A DNA stretch of 64,000 nucleotides from DATFNI01 sp963787205 (GTDB lineage Bacteria; Bacteroidota; Rhodothermia; Balneolales; DATFMH01). Made by a program: the position numbers and the translations under genes. Of the stretch, positions 19,838-29,097 are shown piece by piece. Under the pieces are notes generated by a model. The model was not told where the DNA came from. It saw only the letters and a program-made list of their open reading frames with translations, and ran no database searches. The DNA is taken from positions 1 through 64,000 of the forward strand of contig CAWBCD010000010.1 in the NCBI GenBank assembly GCA_963787205.1. Reading direction: 5' to 3'. Every line of letters begins with the position of its first letter. Position 1 is the first letter of the stretch.

Positions 19838-20962
19838 ATGGAAACATTGCTCAATCGGTATTTGGCTATACATGACGATCCTATCAGCCTCACATTAGAT
19901 TCCGAAGGAAGGTGGCGAACATTCAGATTGGCGGACCGGCAGTTTCGACGATTAGTCAATGGTCAGATCGTCGAACTAGTCAATGATAGACTAAGTGACT
20001 TAAGCCAAAACGCGACACACCGGTTACATGCTTTAATAACACATCATATAAAAACCCTGATCTCAAAGGCTAAAAATCGTCAGCTTTCCACAGAAGCATG
20101 CAATATTTACGATCCAGAGCTTCAGGTTACCTATTTTCAGAGAGCTGCTGAATTCTCAACCGGTGGTTTCTATCAGATTTGGGATCAGTACTTAAAGGCC
20201 TACCCGGAACCTGTTACCATGTTGCCTCCAGACCGTTATCGCGATCTGGTCTTGTTGCCGGCAACAGGTTGTCCTCGAAGCAGTAGCGGGAATTGTACTT
20301 TTTGCACGCTATATCCAAATGCCGGATTTCACGTCTTTTCATCCACCGAATTCAAAGCACATATCATTCGAGTCCGTCAGCTCTTTGGTAATGCCGTTGC
20401 GGAAAGAACAGGCGTCTTTCTGGGATCGGCAAGTGCATTGAGCCTGTCACAGCGCAGGCTTGTCTCTGCGTTGCGAGTCATCAGAGAGGAGTTCGGATCA
20501 TTCAAAAGAGGTATTGCAGCCTTCTTTGATCCCTATCTCTCGCCGAAGCGTACAAAATCGGAATATGTTGAACTCAAGAATTTAGGACTCAGACAGGTAA
20601 CTATCGGGCTGGAGTCGGGATCAGGGGTGCTTCGTCAGTTGTGGGGCAAGCCGGCTGATCTCACTTTACTTGAAAAGACAATAGACATATTGAAAGAATC
20701 AGAAATACAGGTAGCACTTACCGCACTGACCGGATTTCATACAGAAGTGAACTACCTTAACCATGTTGATGAAACTGTGAATTTTGCTGAGAGACTACCT
20801 CTCGACCACGATGACATCTTTTATCTTTCGCCACTTGATCCGTCTCCCTTTTCAGAAGACGTATCTGTGAAACAAATCACAACTCTCAAACACAGGCTTC
20901 GGCAGGTTACCCATGCCAAGGTTGTTCCTTACCTGGTCAACAAGTTTCGTTACTATGCCTGA
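19838..20962 (+). CDS. Radical SAM protein
   Basis: 374 residues from the ATG at 19838 (METLLNRYLAIHDDPIS). An earlier TTG at 19769 would add a hydrophobic stretch with no ribosome site and is not preferred. The cluster motif is CPRSSSGNCTFC, a Cys-x7-Cys-x2-Cys spacing that is longer than the standard Cx3Cx2C but present in related radical SAM families. GLESGSGVLRQLWGKP and the later FYLSPLDPSPF match the barrel of the Elp3/MiaB-like fold. No partner gene indicates the substrate. Probably cytoplasmic and oxygen-sensitive. The family is clear; the function is unknown. Confidence 0.8.
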   Translation: METLLNRYLAIHDDPISLTLDSEGRWRTFRLADRQFRRLVNGQIVELVNDRLSDLSQNATHRLHALITHHIKTLISKAKNRQLSTEACNIYDPELQVTYFQRAAEFSTGGFYQIWDQYLKAYPEPVTMLPPDRYRDLVLLPATGCPRSSSGNCTFCTLYPNAGFHVFSSTEFKAHIIRVRQLFGNAVAERTGVFLGSASALSLSQRRLVSALRVIREEFGSFKRGIAAFFDPYLSPKRTKSEYVELKNLGLRQVTIGLESGSGVLRQLWGKPADLTLLEKTIDILKESEIQVALTALTGFHTEVNYLNHVDETVNFAERLPLDHDDIFYLSPLDPSPFSEDVSVKQITTLKHRLRQVTHAKVVPYLVNKFRYYA

Positions 20963-21056
20963 ATTTCAATCGCTAGATTGATCACAATGATGTAATTTGA
21001 CTGGCATTTCAATGGTCAAAAACTCTTAGTTTAAGAAAAGGAGGATGCGACTCCTC

Positions 21057-21851
21057 ATGAACAATTCAGGCAATAAACCTGCTCTAACACACGAAGTTCT
21101 TACGGATATCATTGATCTGGCCTTATGGGCCGGTCAGCTTCTTCTGCAGAACGGGGCCAGCAGCCATCGTGTAGAAGAAACGGTACACCAGATCGGCACA
21201 GGTCTCGGGTGCGACTGGATGGATGTTCTTGTTTCCCATAATGCCATCGTTGTCACAACCATCAGTGCAGGTGATTTCCGTACCAAGATACGCAGGGTAC
21301 CAAAACACGGTGTGGATCTCACGGTGGTATCCGCAGTCAACCGGCTCCGTTATCACATCTCGGACAACACGCTTGATCCCATTCAGCTTCGGAATGAATT
21401 GCAGCGCATAAGCACACGTAAACCCATGTATCCTTTTTGGTTTACTGCCATCATGATAGGGCTGGCATGCGGTGCTTTTTGCCGGTTATTCGGTGGCGAT
21501 TACGAGGCTTTTGCACTCACTGCCGTAGCCAGTACGGTGGGAATGTTTATCAGGCACCTTCTTTTACGTGAAGAATTTAACACGTATTTAGTGGTCATAG
21601 CGGCAGCATTTATCACCAGTCTGATTGCCGCCCTGGGCAAATACATCGGCATCCATGATTATCCTGTTGCCCTTGCAGCCGGTGTTTTGATGCTCATCCC
21701 GGGTGTGCCCCTGATAAATATGGTTCTGGATTTTGTCCGTGGGCATATTAATGTCGGAATATCGCGTGGAATCTTAGGGCTTCTTATTACTCTTTCAATT
21801 GCAATCGGGTTATTATTAGCTGTCAGCATAACGGGGGTATCCGGACTATGA
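21057..21851 (+). CDS. Threonine/serine exporter, ThrE N-domain protein
   Basis: Half of a split ThrE-type exporter (DUF1212, PF06738), 264 residues from the ATG at 21057. The ATG at 21045 directly abuts the AAGGAGG site, which leaves no spacing, so the second ATG at 12 nt is preferred. The N-terminal soluble part carries the family block LWAGQLLLQNGASSHRVEETV. Five membrane helices follow from about residue 130, ending RGHINVGISRGILGLLITLSIAIGLLLAVSITG. It overlaps the next gene by ATGA, and the two halves together would form the complete ten-helix transporter at the inner membrane. Substrates in characterised members are threonine and serine. Confidence 0.88.
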   Translation: MNNSGNKPALTHEVLTDIIDLALWAGQLLLQNGASSHRVEETVHQIGTGLGCDWMDVLVSHNAIVVTTISAGDFRTKIRRVPKHGVDLTVVSAVNRLRYHISDNTLDPIQLRNELQRISTRKPMYPFWFTAIMIGLACGAFCRLFGGDYEAFALTAVASTVGMFIRHLLLREEFNTYLVVIAAAFITSLIAALGKYIGIHDYPVALAAGVLMLIPGVPLINMVLDFVRGHINVGISRGILGLLITLSIAIGLLLAVSITGVSGL

Positions 21852-22330
21852 CAATCAATTTGGTACTCCATCTGCTTGAAGATTTTTTCTGGTCTGCCGT
21901 TGCAGCCACCGGCTTTGCTTTGTTATTCAATGTTCCCCGCCGGACCCTCTTAATTTGTGCCCTCCTGGGAGGCGTGGGCCACCTGGTAAGAACAGTAACC
22001 CATGAATTCCTGCCAATCGATCTTGCCTTTGCAACACTCATTGGATCAACAATCATCGGCTTTGGAGGACACCTGTTTTCGAAACGCCTTCAAGTACCGC
22101 ACACCGTCCTGTCAGTACCGGGGGTTATCCCTATGATTCCTGGTACCTTTGCGTATAGGGCAATGATCGGGTTTCTCAGATTTTCAGAATCCACGGCAAC
22201 ACCGGTCTCTACGGGACTGCTTATTGACGCCTCCAGCTTTGCCATAAAAACCATTCTCATTCTCTCGGCTATTGCAGTTGGTATCGCAATTCCAAACTTG
22301 TTGATATTCAGGAAAAGATCTGTAATCTGA
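21848..22330 (+). CDS. Threonine/serine exporter, ThrE C-domain protein
   Basis: The second half of the split exporter (ThrE_2, DUF3815), 160 residues with about five membrane helices. Typical blocks are FWSAVAATGFALLFNVPRRTL near the start and VPGVIPMIPGTFAYRAM near residues 95-111. The ATG overlaps the stop of the upstream half (ATGA), which fits translational coupling of two subunits. In Corynebacterium ThrE the two domains are one polypeptide; the split form is common elsewhere. Confidence 0.88.
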   Translation: MTINLVLHLLEDFFWSAVAATGFALLFNVPRRTLLICALLGGVGHLVRTVTHEFLPIDLAFATLIGSTIIGFGGHLFSKRLQVPHTVLSVPGVIPMIPGTFAYRAMIGFLRFSESTATPVSTGLLIDASSFAIKTILILSAIAVGIAIPNLLIFRKRSVI

Positions 22331-22537
22331 GTATGTAATAAACACGAATAAATCCAATCGTTAAGTCATTAATGTACCGTTGAGTGATACCGAAGGGAGC
22401 ATTGCCAGTCAACGAGTCGCAGAAAAGCTAGGGGGACACGAAGGATTGTTAAAACATTGGTTGATTTTCGGGAATCACCATCACAATGCTGTTATTTTCT
22501 CTCTAATCAAGTCTGCATTCCAGGCCAATCATCTGGC

Positions 22538-23359
22538 TTAGTGCATTGTTACGATTTCTACCCGTTTCATTCTCCGGCCAAGGAACAGTTCAGCAAGTTG
22601 CTGAAAACGCTGAGGCTTATCACTCACATAGCACTCAAATTGTCCTTCCGTCTGATTGTTGAGCAAGTCGAGTTCTTCCAGCATTTTCTTTGCCATTCCG
22701 GCTATTGATACGGCCGAATCAACAATCTCGACGTCCTTTCCGTCCATCACATCCCTGATGAGCGGCTTAAATAACGGATAGTGAGTGCATCCCAGGATAA
22801 GGGCATGCAGATCTTTGGTTTTAAAATCCTTGAGATAAATTTCAAGTGTTTCCCTGGCAATATCATTATCTACCCATCCTTCTTCAGCCAGCGGGACCAA
22901 CAATGGACATGCCTTCGAATATACAGCCACATCGGGATCTAATTCGTGCAAGGCCTTTTCATAAGTCCCGGAACCAATAGTAGCCAACGTGCCAATCACT
23001 CCTACCCGTTTGTGATTTTTGGTCAACTCGTTTGCTGCATGTGCCCCGGCCTTAACCACACCCAAAACCGGAATCTTATGTTTCCCTGCCAATTCCACGA
23101 CCTGTTCCTCGGCAGCTGCTGAAACGGTGTTACATGCAATCAGGATCATTTTCACTTTCTTTTCGATAAGAAACTGCGTGATCTCGAGTGCATATGTTCT
23201 GATAGTCTCGACGGATTTTATCCCGTAAGGCACGCGCGCGGTGTCTCCAAAGTAAATAATATTTTCACCGGGCAGAGTCTCCATTACAGCTTTAGCAACG
23301 GTCAACCCACCTATACCGGAATCAAAAACACCTATCGGGGCATTTTTCTTAGAACTCAT
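22538..23359 (-). CDS. murI: Glutamate racemase
   Basis: Interconverts L- and D-glutamate in the cytoplasm, supplying D-Glu for peptidoglycan. 273 residues, normal family length. The N-terminal signature IGVFDSGIGGLTV, the first catalytic Cys in LIACNTVSAAA (near residue 75) and the second in LILGCTHYPLF (near 186) are all present, as is the FGDTARVPYG substrate loop. It is transcribed alone on this strand, converging with thrE. The ATG start is clear. Essential in most bacteria. Confidence 0.96.
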   Translation of the reverse strand: MSSKKNAPIGVFDSGIGGLTVAKAVMETLPGENIIYFGDTARVPYGIKSVETIRTYALEITQFLIEKKVKMILIACNTVSAAAEEQVVELAGKHKIPVLGVVKAGAHAANELTKNHKRVGVIGTLATIGSGTYEKALHELDPDVAVYSKACPLLVPLAEEGWVDNDIARETLEIYLKDFKTKDLHALILGCTHYPLFKPLIRDVMDGKDVEIVDSAVSIAGMAKKMLEELDLLNNQTEGQFECYVSDKPQRFQQLAELFLGRRMKRVEIVTMH

Positions 23360-23474
23360 AAATGTCTGAAAACTATATCAATAAAATTATATTCGGGAAT
23401 TCTCCCATCAAATCAGCCATCCGGCTTCATAGAACGAACAATAGGGATTTAAAAAATTATATAAAAGCCCAAAT

Positions 23475-26400
23475 CTATAAGTGCCTTGCAAGAACAGCAG
23501 TCCTTTTTATCTCTTTGTCAGGACCATTCTTATTGCCATAAGCTTCAAATAAAATAATATATATGCCAATGCGGTCCCTCCTCCCGTAGTCGTCCAGACC
23601 ATTCCATATTAGAGTTCCGGCCGATCCGGCGATTTTCCCGTTTACCAATGTTCGTATGAGTCTGCCATAGCGGTCAAAAATCCGTACCCTTAATCGATAA
23701 CCGGATATTGCTAAATGATAGGCAAGCAAAAGGTTATCATGGAATCCATCACCATCTGGTGAAAACGGGTTCGGCGTAATATCCAGCAGATTTTTGGGGT
23801 TCTGATCTGTGGTTACGGGTTTTTCGAATATTGAATTTTTTTTACCTGGCGTCCCTCCCGAATCCGAAGCACAGGAGCTCCAGTTATTTTTACTATTTGA
23901 CGGACCGTCAATGGTTATGCGCTCAAGACTTCGGCCTCTGGTATCCATGAATTCCGGGTTTTGCCATGTATTTGAGTATTCGACCGAATCGACCACAATA
24001 GAATTGTCAGTTACATATACCGCGTCACCATTCGAAGAAAGATTCAGACTCATTCCGTTGATTCGATAGAAATGTGCCGCAACACTATCCGGCTTAAAAA
24101 AATTATACAGTCGGGAGGCCCGAAAGCTGGTCGCTGTATCGGCATAATAAACCACGTATCCATGAGGTGGAACCCAGGCGTAATTTGATTCATCAGACCG
24201 GAGTATCCTGAAATTGCCGTTCTCGTCTGGTTCTCCATGAATAGAAAACCCACTCAAATCCAGGCTTACATTGGAATTGTTATACAGCTCTATGTATTCA
24301 GACTGATCCGGCCTGCCGTCATGTGCGTCCGCAATAGGATCATACATTATCTCATTGACGACGAGTTTCTCATGCCTCCATGGTCCGGATATCGGCATTT
24401 TAAGCGATTTAATCGTATTCCCCCATCGATCTGACAAACCTTTCACAAGAATCTGATCATCTCCGGATGATTCTTTTTGAGGATTCCAGCTCACGGGAAA
24501 AGATAGTCCGGAAGAATCCATCGGGATTATCCTGCCAGATTCGATCGATTTATCATTTACTGAAATTTCCGCTCCCGTGATATTGGTTATTCTTTCATTG
24601 AATATCATACGTACCGAATCCATTTCGCTGTTGTAAGCAGCTATAAGCAAAGCGGGTGGTGTTCTGTCCGGAAGAAACTTAAACGTAATTGTTGTATCCG
24701 ACCTGTTTCCGAAATAATCTGAAAGATTCGAGACCGTCATTGTGTATGCATTTGCCGGCTTCATGATCTCAGCCAATTGGATCAGAATTTCCCGTTGATT
24801 CAGGATGTATGATTTGATTTGCAGGGCTGGGGTTAACTTGAATTGAGGACGTATCACCTTCGATGATAATATCTCTTCATCTGTGGATATCCTGATTTGA
24901 TTCCCCTCATTGTTGGTTGAAAAGCCAATGATTTTCGGCGGTGTTTGATCCGTCCCGATTTTATTCTTTTTGCCCGGAGTACCACTTCCTGACGCCGGAG
25001 AATCGCCCCAATTTGATGATATCCATGCCGGAACATTTACCGATCTTCGTTCCAGAGACACTCCATTGCCGCCCAGTTCACGATCATATTGCAATGAATC
25101 CATTAAAACGCCATTGCTATTATAGATTTTAATCTGATCTCCACCGTTATTGAGATTTGGGAAACGGGAATGCATCACAATTTTCGGGATGTTGCCCCAC
25201 TCGGGTATCGCCTTACTTGTCAGTACGACGTACTGATCGGGTGGTAAAATCCACTGCAAATCGCTCATAACCGCTTCCTGGCTGTTTGAATCCGATAGTC
25301 GCCAATTGGCCAAATTAACAGCATCCGGTCCCTTGTTATAAAGTTCGACATATTCGGGCCAGAAGTCCGGAGGATCGTACATAAACTCGGTAATGAGTAC
25401 CTGTCCTGAATCCGGATTTACAATTTTGTAGTATGAAATGGTTGTATCAAACGGTGCCATCATGTTGCCGTACCAGTCAACCACCTCCGATACAGACAAT
25501 CGATAATCGGAGTTTGTAATCAATCCCGTATTTACAGTAATCTGAAATGTAGAATCAGCCAGTTTTGTAATATTCTCAATATTTAAATTCTTGTCGAGTT
25601 GGTAGTGTCGTGGGTTGATTGCACTTGAATCCCTGACATCTTCACTCCAAACGATATTAATGTGATGTTCATCAGGTACCCTCAATGATTTTATCCGGGG
25701 CCTTATGGTATCAGACGCAATGCTGTTGGCCCTGCCCGGTGTACCACCATCTAAATTCAAAGACCCGGACCAGTTCCAATGGTAATAAGCCGGCACCGTA
25801 TATGATTTTCGCTCAAGCGAAACACCGCGTCCACCCCAGCCGGAAGTGTACAAAAGAGAGTCAATCATAACACCCGATGTGTCTCTGAGCACAATTTGAT
25901 CACCACCGTTGTTCAGAACCGGCCAGTTCGTCTGTAACTGATAATCGGCCCGACCGAATGTATCAAACAGGCCCGCCGAATCAGGTGTCAGCACAATATA
26001 ACTCCCGGGGGTAATCAATCTTGAATGATGGATAATATATTCGTTTGAAGAATCTTCCAGTATCCATCCATTTATATCAATATCAAATTCACTCGTATTT
26101 GTCAGCTCCACATACTCAGATAAGCCGGACGGCGGGTCATACATAAATTCGCTTATAACCAGATCACCTTCCCCGGCATGATACGGCCATATCATTTTAA
26201 CAGTTGTATCCGGTATGTCGAAACCGTAACTGTCTTTCAGATTTTGCAAACTTAATAAATGGATACCAGGATTTACAATGTGATTAAATTGTACCTCAAG
26301 TCTTCCCCGATCGTCGACCTGTGTGTTCCCGGAATGGAGCGTATTGTCCAGAATGATATCATCTGCCCCTACCAGGCCACTGGCAACGGGCAGTGAATAA

Positions 26401-27149
26401 GATACCCGGATTTGCTTGTCTAAACTCACATTTGTACCGGTTAAAAAAGCGGGGAATGCGTCAACAGAAATATCATCCAGATAAAATTTGTCTGCCCTTG
26501 TCGATGTGTACAGGAACTTAAAGCCAAAATATTCACTGTTCTGCAACACATTGTCTGAACCGGTTGTTTCAACTTCAGGACTGGAATTTCGGCCAACCGA
26601 TGTAGCCAGAGTCCATTTCCCATGGGTGTCCCGTGTGACTTCAACATGAAAAATACCACCATTTGACATATTCCTTTTCCCTGACAGTATTTTGCTGGTT
26701 ATGACTCCTCTTTCATATCTAACCAGTTGCCAAGTATCACCATCACCGTTCTCCCCGACAACCAGGGCATAACCGTTTCCGCCACTTGTTATATCAGGCT
26801 GGTCTCCTGCCAACTGCACAAAGAATAAGTTGGATGACGATGGTTTGAAATCCAGATTTACTATAAACGACCACCTGCCGTATGCTACGTAGGATTGTGT
26901 GCTAAGGATTGATTCACCGGATTTAGACTCATCATTCAGACGTAACCAAACATTGCCCGTACTGTCAGTGAAACCCCCGAAATGGGAAAGATTTCCAGAC
27001 CATTTTGTTCCGGTTTGCAAATCCGTATCTGAGAAATCTTCGATAAGTATATGATGCTGTGAAAATGCTGTCGTAATATTACACAGGACAACAATGACAG
27101 AAATGAATAAAATACCAAGTAAACCTGATCCCTCTCTTTGTGTTCCCAT
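23475..27149 (-). CDS. Secreted lamin-tail-domain surface protein
   Basis: A 1224-residue exported protein. Signal peptide near residues 1-31 (LLGILFISVIVVLCNITTAFSQ). A jelly-roll-like region (residues 35-230) precedes three lamin-tail domains, each opening with EFMYDPP or EIMYDP and containing EYVELYNxS, near residues 338, 594 and 945. Ig-like spacers (RPRIKSLRVPDEHHINIVWSEDV) separate them. The C-terminus (ITPNPFSPDGDGFHDN, then RIFDRYGRLIRTLVNG and WNGLDDYGR) is an FlgD/CHU-type Ig module as used by sorted surface proteins of this group. A role in adhesion or polymer binding is inferred. Its 5' leader carries a large palindrome and an operator-like repeat. Confidence 0.88.
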   Translation of the reverse strand: MGTQREGSGLLGILFISVIVVLCNITTAFSQHHILIEDFSDTDLQTGTKWSGNLSHFGGFTDSTGNVWLRLNDESKSGESILSTQSYVAYGRWSFIVNLDFKPSSSNLFFVQLAGDQPDITSGGNGYALVVGENGDGDTWQLVRYERGVITSKILSGKRNMSNGGIFHVEVTRDTHGKWTLATSVGRNSSPEVETTGSDNVLQNSEYFGFKFLYTSTRADKFYLDDISVDAFPAFLTGTNVSLDKQIRVSYSLPVASGLVGADDIILDNTLHSGNTQVDDRGRLEVQFNHIVNPGIHLLSLQNLKDSYGFDIPDTTVKMIWPYHAGEGDLVISEFMYDPPSGLSEYVELTNTSEFDIDINGWILEDSSNEYIIHHSRLITPGSYIVLTPDSAGLFDTFGRADYQLQTNWPVLNNGGDQIVLRDTSGVMIDSLLYTSGWGGRGVSLERKSYTVPAYYHWNWSGSLNLDGGTPGRANSIASDTIRPRIKSLRVPDEHHINIVWSEDVRDSSAINPRHYQLDKNLNIENITKLADSTFQITVNTGLITNSDYRLSVSEVVDWYGNMMAPFDTTISYYKIVNPDSGQVLITEFMYDPPDFWPEYVELYNKGPDAVNLANWRLSDSNSQEAVMSDLQWILPPDQYVVLTSKAIPEWGNIPKIVMHSRFPNLNNGGDQIKIYNSNGVLMDSLQYDRELGGNGVSLERRSVNVPAWISSNWGDSPASGSGTPGKKNKIGTDQTPPKIIGFSTNNEGNQIRISTDEEILSSKVIRPQFKLTPALQIKSYILNQREILIQLAEIMKPANAYTMTVSNLSDYFGNRSDTTITFKFLPDRTPPALLIAAYNSEMDSVRMIFNERITNITGAEISVNDKSIESGRIIPMDSSGLSFPVSWNPQKESSGDDQILVKGLSDRWGNTIKSLKMPISGPWRHEKLVVNEIMYDPIADAHDGRPDQSEYIELYNNSNVSLDLSGFSIHGEPDENGNFRILRSDESNYAWVPPHGYVVYYADTATSFRASRLYNFFKPDSVAAHFYRINGMSLNLSSNGDAVYVTDNSIVVDSVEYSNTWQNPEFMDTRGRSLERITIDGPSNSKNNWSSCASDSGGTPGKKNSIFEKPVTTDQNPKNLLDITPNPFSPDGDGFHDNLLLAYHLAISGYRLRVRIFDRYGRLIRTLVNGKIAGSAGTLIWNGLDDYGRRDRIGIYIILFEAYGNKNGPDKEIKRTAVLARHL

Positions 27150-27163
27150 AATGATCCCCGTTC

Positions 27164-27221
27164 ATTAGTCCTTATAAAAAAGGCTGAAGAATGAAGCATC
27201 CTTCAGCCGGAAAGGACTAAT
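27164..27221. promoter_or_regulatory. 58-bp nested palindrome / attenuator-like hairpin in the lamin-tail gene leader
   Basis: Outer arms ATTAGTCCTT (27164-27173) and AAGGACTAAT (27212-27221) are perfect complements. Inside them GGCTGAAG (27182-27189) pairs with CTTCAGCC (27201-27208). Read on the minus strand, the inner hairpin is followed by six T, which is an intrinsic-terminator layout just 15 nt before the ATG of the lamin-tail gene. It may attenuate that gene, end an upstream transcript, or bind a regulator as DNA. Confidence 0.6.
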
Positions 27222-27254
27222 ACGCCCAATGTGCCTCTCTTGATGTGATCAGTC

Positions 27255-27274
27255 GTGTCTAAGTATATAGACAC
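27255..27274. promoter_or_regulatory. Operator-like inverted repeat GTGTCTA-N6-TAGACAC
   Basis: A perfect 7-bp inverted repeat with a 6-nt AT spacer in the divergent region between the lamin-tail gene (minus) and the PH-like gene (plus). Size and spacing suit a dimeric regulator site. No regulator gene is adjacent. Confidence 0.5.
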
Positions 27275-27394
27275 TTGAAATCGTAATTCCTTACATACTT
27301 TTTTTATTTTTTTTGAAATCTTTTGCTACTCTTATCGTGTTGGTATTCAGTTGCAAATGATCACAAAGCTCTTAACCAAACAATTACACTAGAC

Positions 27395-27790
27395 ATGCTG
27401 GAAAATTCCTATCGTCTGCCGTTTACGATAAAAGATTTGGAGTACGGACTAAAAGAAGCAGTTGGTCTTCTTCGATTTGAAAAAAATCATCTCATCCTGG
27501 AACTCCAACAACAGGATGCTTTCGTTGGTGCTTTAAAATCTGATGTTCAAAATTTCAAAATTCCTTTCTCCGAAATTCAGGAGGTAAAGATTGATAAAGG
27601 TATGTTCTCAACGAGTGTGCTTATTGAGGGGAGTCATATGACATCGCTTAGCAAGGTGCCAGGCAGCAAACAGGGAAACGTGGAATTAAAAATTGATCGC
27701 AAGAATAAGAAAGAGGCTGATCGTGTGATTTCAGCACTTAATCTTGTACTTTCCGAATACCATCTGAACCAGATGGATGAGGACTCATAA
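27395..27790 (+). CDS. Small protein with bacterial PH-like fold, function unknown
   Basis: 131 residues from the ATG at 27395 (MLENSYRLPFTIKDLEYG); an earlier TTG at 27323 would add 24 residues with a weak hydrophobic stretch. The alternation LRFEKNHLILELQQQD, IPFSEIQEVKI, GNVELKIDRKNKKEADRVISALNLVL suggests a seven-strand PH-like domain closed by one helix. No catalytic motif is seen. Probably cytoplasmic or membrane-associated through binding. It faces away from the lamin-tail gene. Confidence 0.55.
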   Translation: MLENSYRLPFTIKDLEYGLKEAVGLLRFEKNHLILELQQQDAFVGALKSDVQNFKIPFSEIQEVKIDKGMFSTSVLIEGSHMTSLSKVPGSKQGNVELKIDRKNKKEADRVISALNLVLSEYHLNQMDEDS

Positions 27791-27935
27791 TATTCAGAAA
27801 CGACCGGATTTTGTCTTTTCTCGCCAAGGGTACTAACCCGAACAATGTGGTGAGCCATTTAAGCAGCGTTTTTTATATCCCGATAATTCAGGCACTACTC
27901 ACTTCATTACGGCGATAATAAAACGTTCTTTTCGG

Positions 27936-28823
27936 ATGAAGCATGTAACATGCTATAACTTCTGCTTTGGTTTGATATTAGGTTGCATCCTCTGTTTCCC
28001 CGGGCTGGTCAGTGCACAACCCGTACCAGGAGATTCGTGGGCCCAGGTATCCAAACAAAAAAAAGGCGACATCACTGTTTACTACTACCCGGAAAACGGA
28101 TTTGCGTATACCAGCGAAGAAGGGAATTTAGAAGGACTTGAGATTGCCATCTTCAGGCAATTTGCCAATTACCTTAGAAATAGTAGAGGAATTCACCTGG
28201 ACATACACTTTGTAAAACAACCCAACTTTGACCAATTACTAAGTGATGTAAGGAATTCTTCCGGTGGCGTCTTCGGAGCCGGAAACATCACAATCACTTC
28301 TAACCGTGAAAGAAGCTTTCGGTTTACTCCGGAATATCTGCCAAATGTTTCCCTGATGATAACCGGTGATCAAACGCCAGGTGTACAAAATCTGTCGGAT
28401 TTGGGTACGAAATACAAGAATCTATCGGCGGTCGTATACAGGGGAACAACTAATGCAAAACTGGTCAGGCATATCCGGCAGGAGTATAATCCGGATCTTA
28501 AAATTGAATATGTAAATTCCGACGAAGAAGCTTTACAAAAGGTCATCCAGAATCCCCATTTGTTTACCTATGTAGATCTGGATGTTTATTGGATGGCCAC
28601 ACGGAATCACATGAAGATTAAACGTCAACCTGCCGGGGACCAGAAAAGTGGAGACATCGGTTTTGTAATGCCACGAAATAGCGACTGGTACATCCCATTC
28701 CACAAATTTTTCAATATTGGTGATGGGTATCGATCAAACCCGGCATATCGTAGTATTCTGGTGTCCTATCTTGGAGTCAATATGACTCATATGCTTCAAA
28801 TGGTTAACGCCGGCAACCAGTAA
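27936..28823 (+). CDS. Periplasmic solute-binding protein, family 3-like
   Basis: 295 residues with a signal peptide ending near residue 27 (CFPGLVSAQP). The body follows the extracellular solute-binding family 3 plan: YYYPENGFAYTSEEGNLEGLEIAIFRQF at the start of lobe 1, GVFGAGNITITSNRERSFRFTPEYLPN, and a late FVMPRNSDWYIPFHKFFNIG. No permease or ATPase gene is nearby, so it may serve a distant ABC system or act as a lytic-transglycosylase or sensor-type orphan binding protein. The ligand cannot be told from sequence. Confidence 0.78.
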   Translation: MKHVTCYNFCFGLILGCILCFPGLVSAQPVPGDSWAQVSKQKKGDITVYYYPENGFAYTSEEGNLEGLEIAIFRQFANYLRNSRGIHLDIHFVKQPNFDQLLSDVRNSSGGVFGAGNITITSNRERSFRFTPEYLPNVSLMITGDQTPGVQNLSDLGTKYKNLSAVVYRGTTNAKLVRHIRQEYNPDLKIEYVNSDEEALQKVIQNPHLFTYVDLDVYWMATRNHMKIKRQPAGDQKSGDIGFVMPRNSDWYIPFHKFFNIGDGYRSNPAYRSILVSYLGVNMTHMLQMVNAGNQ

Positions 28824-29097
28824 AATTCGGGGATCCTCTAGTTTTCTAAAAATACAATCCCAATTTATATCATTTCGGTAAACTATAACTATTTGTCATC
28901 ACCGTGCCGCTTAGAAGCATAAAAAAGTCGATCTTTTATCCTTGTTGAATGACAGCAGTAATAATTTATGTACTCTGCCAAGAGGATAGATTGGTTTTTT
29001 AACCTTTCTGCCAAACTCACATTAAATGGCATATACCCGTGATGTTTGTCTATATTCATTCTGTGACTAAATGAAACAGGATACTACAGCAGGGTGA

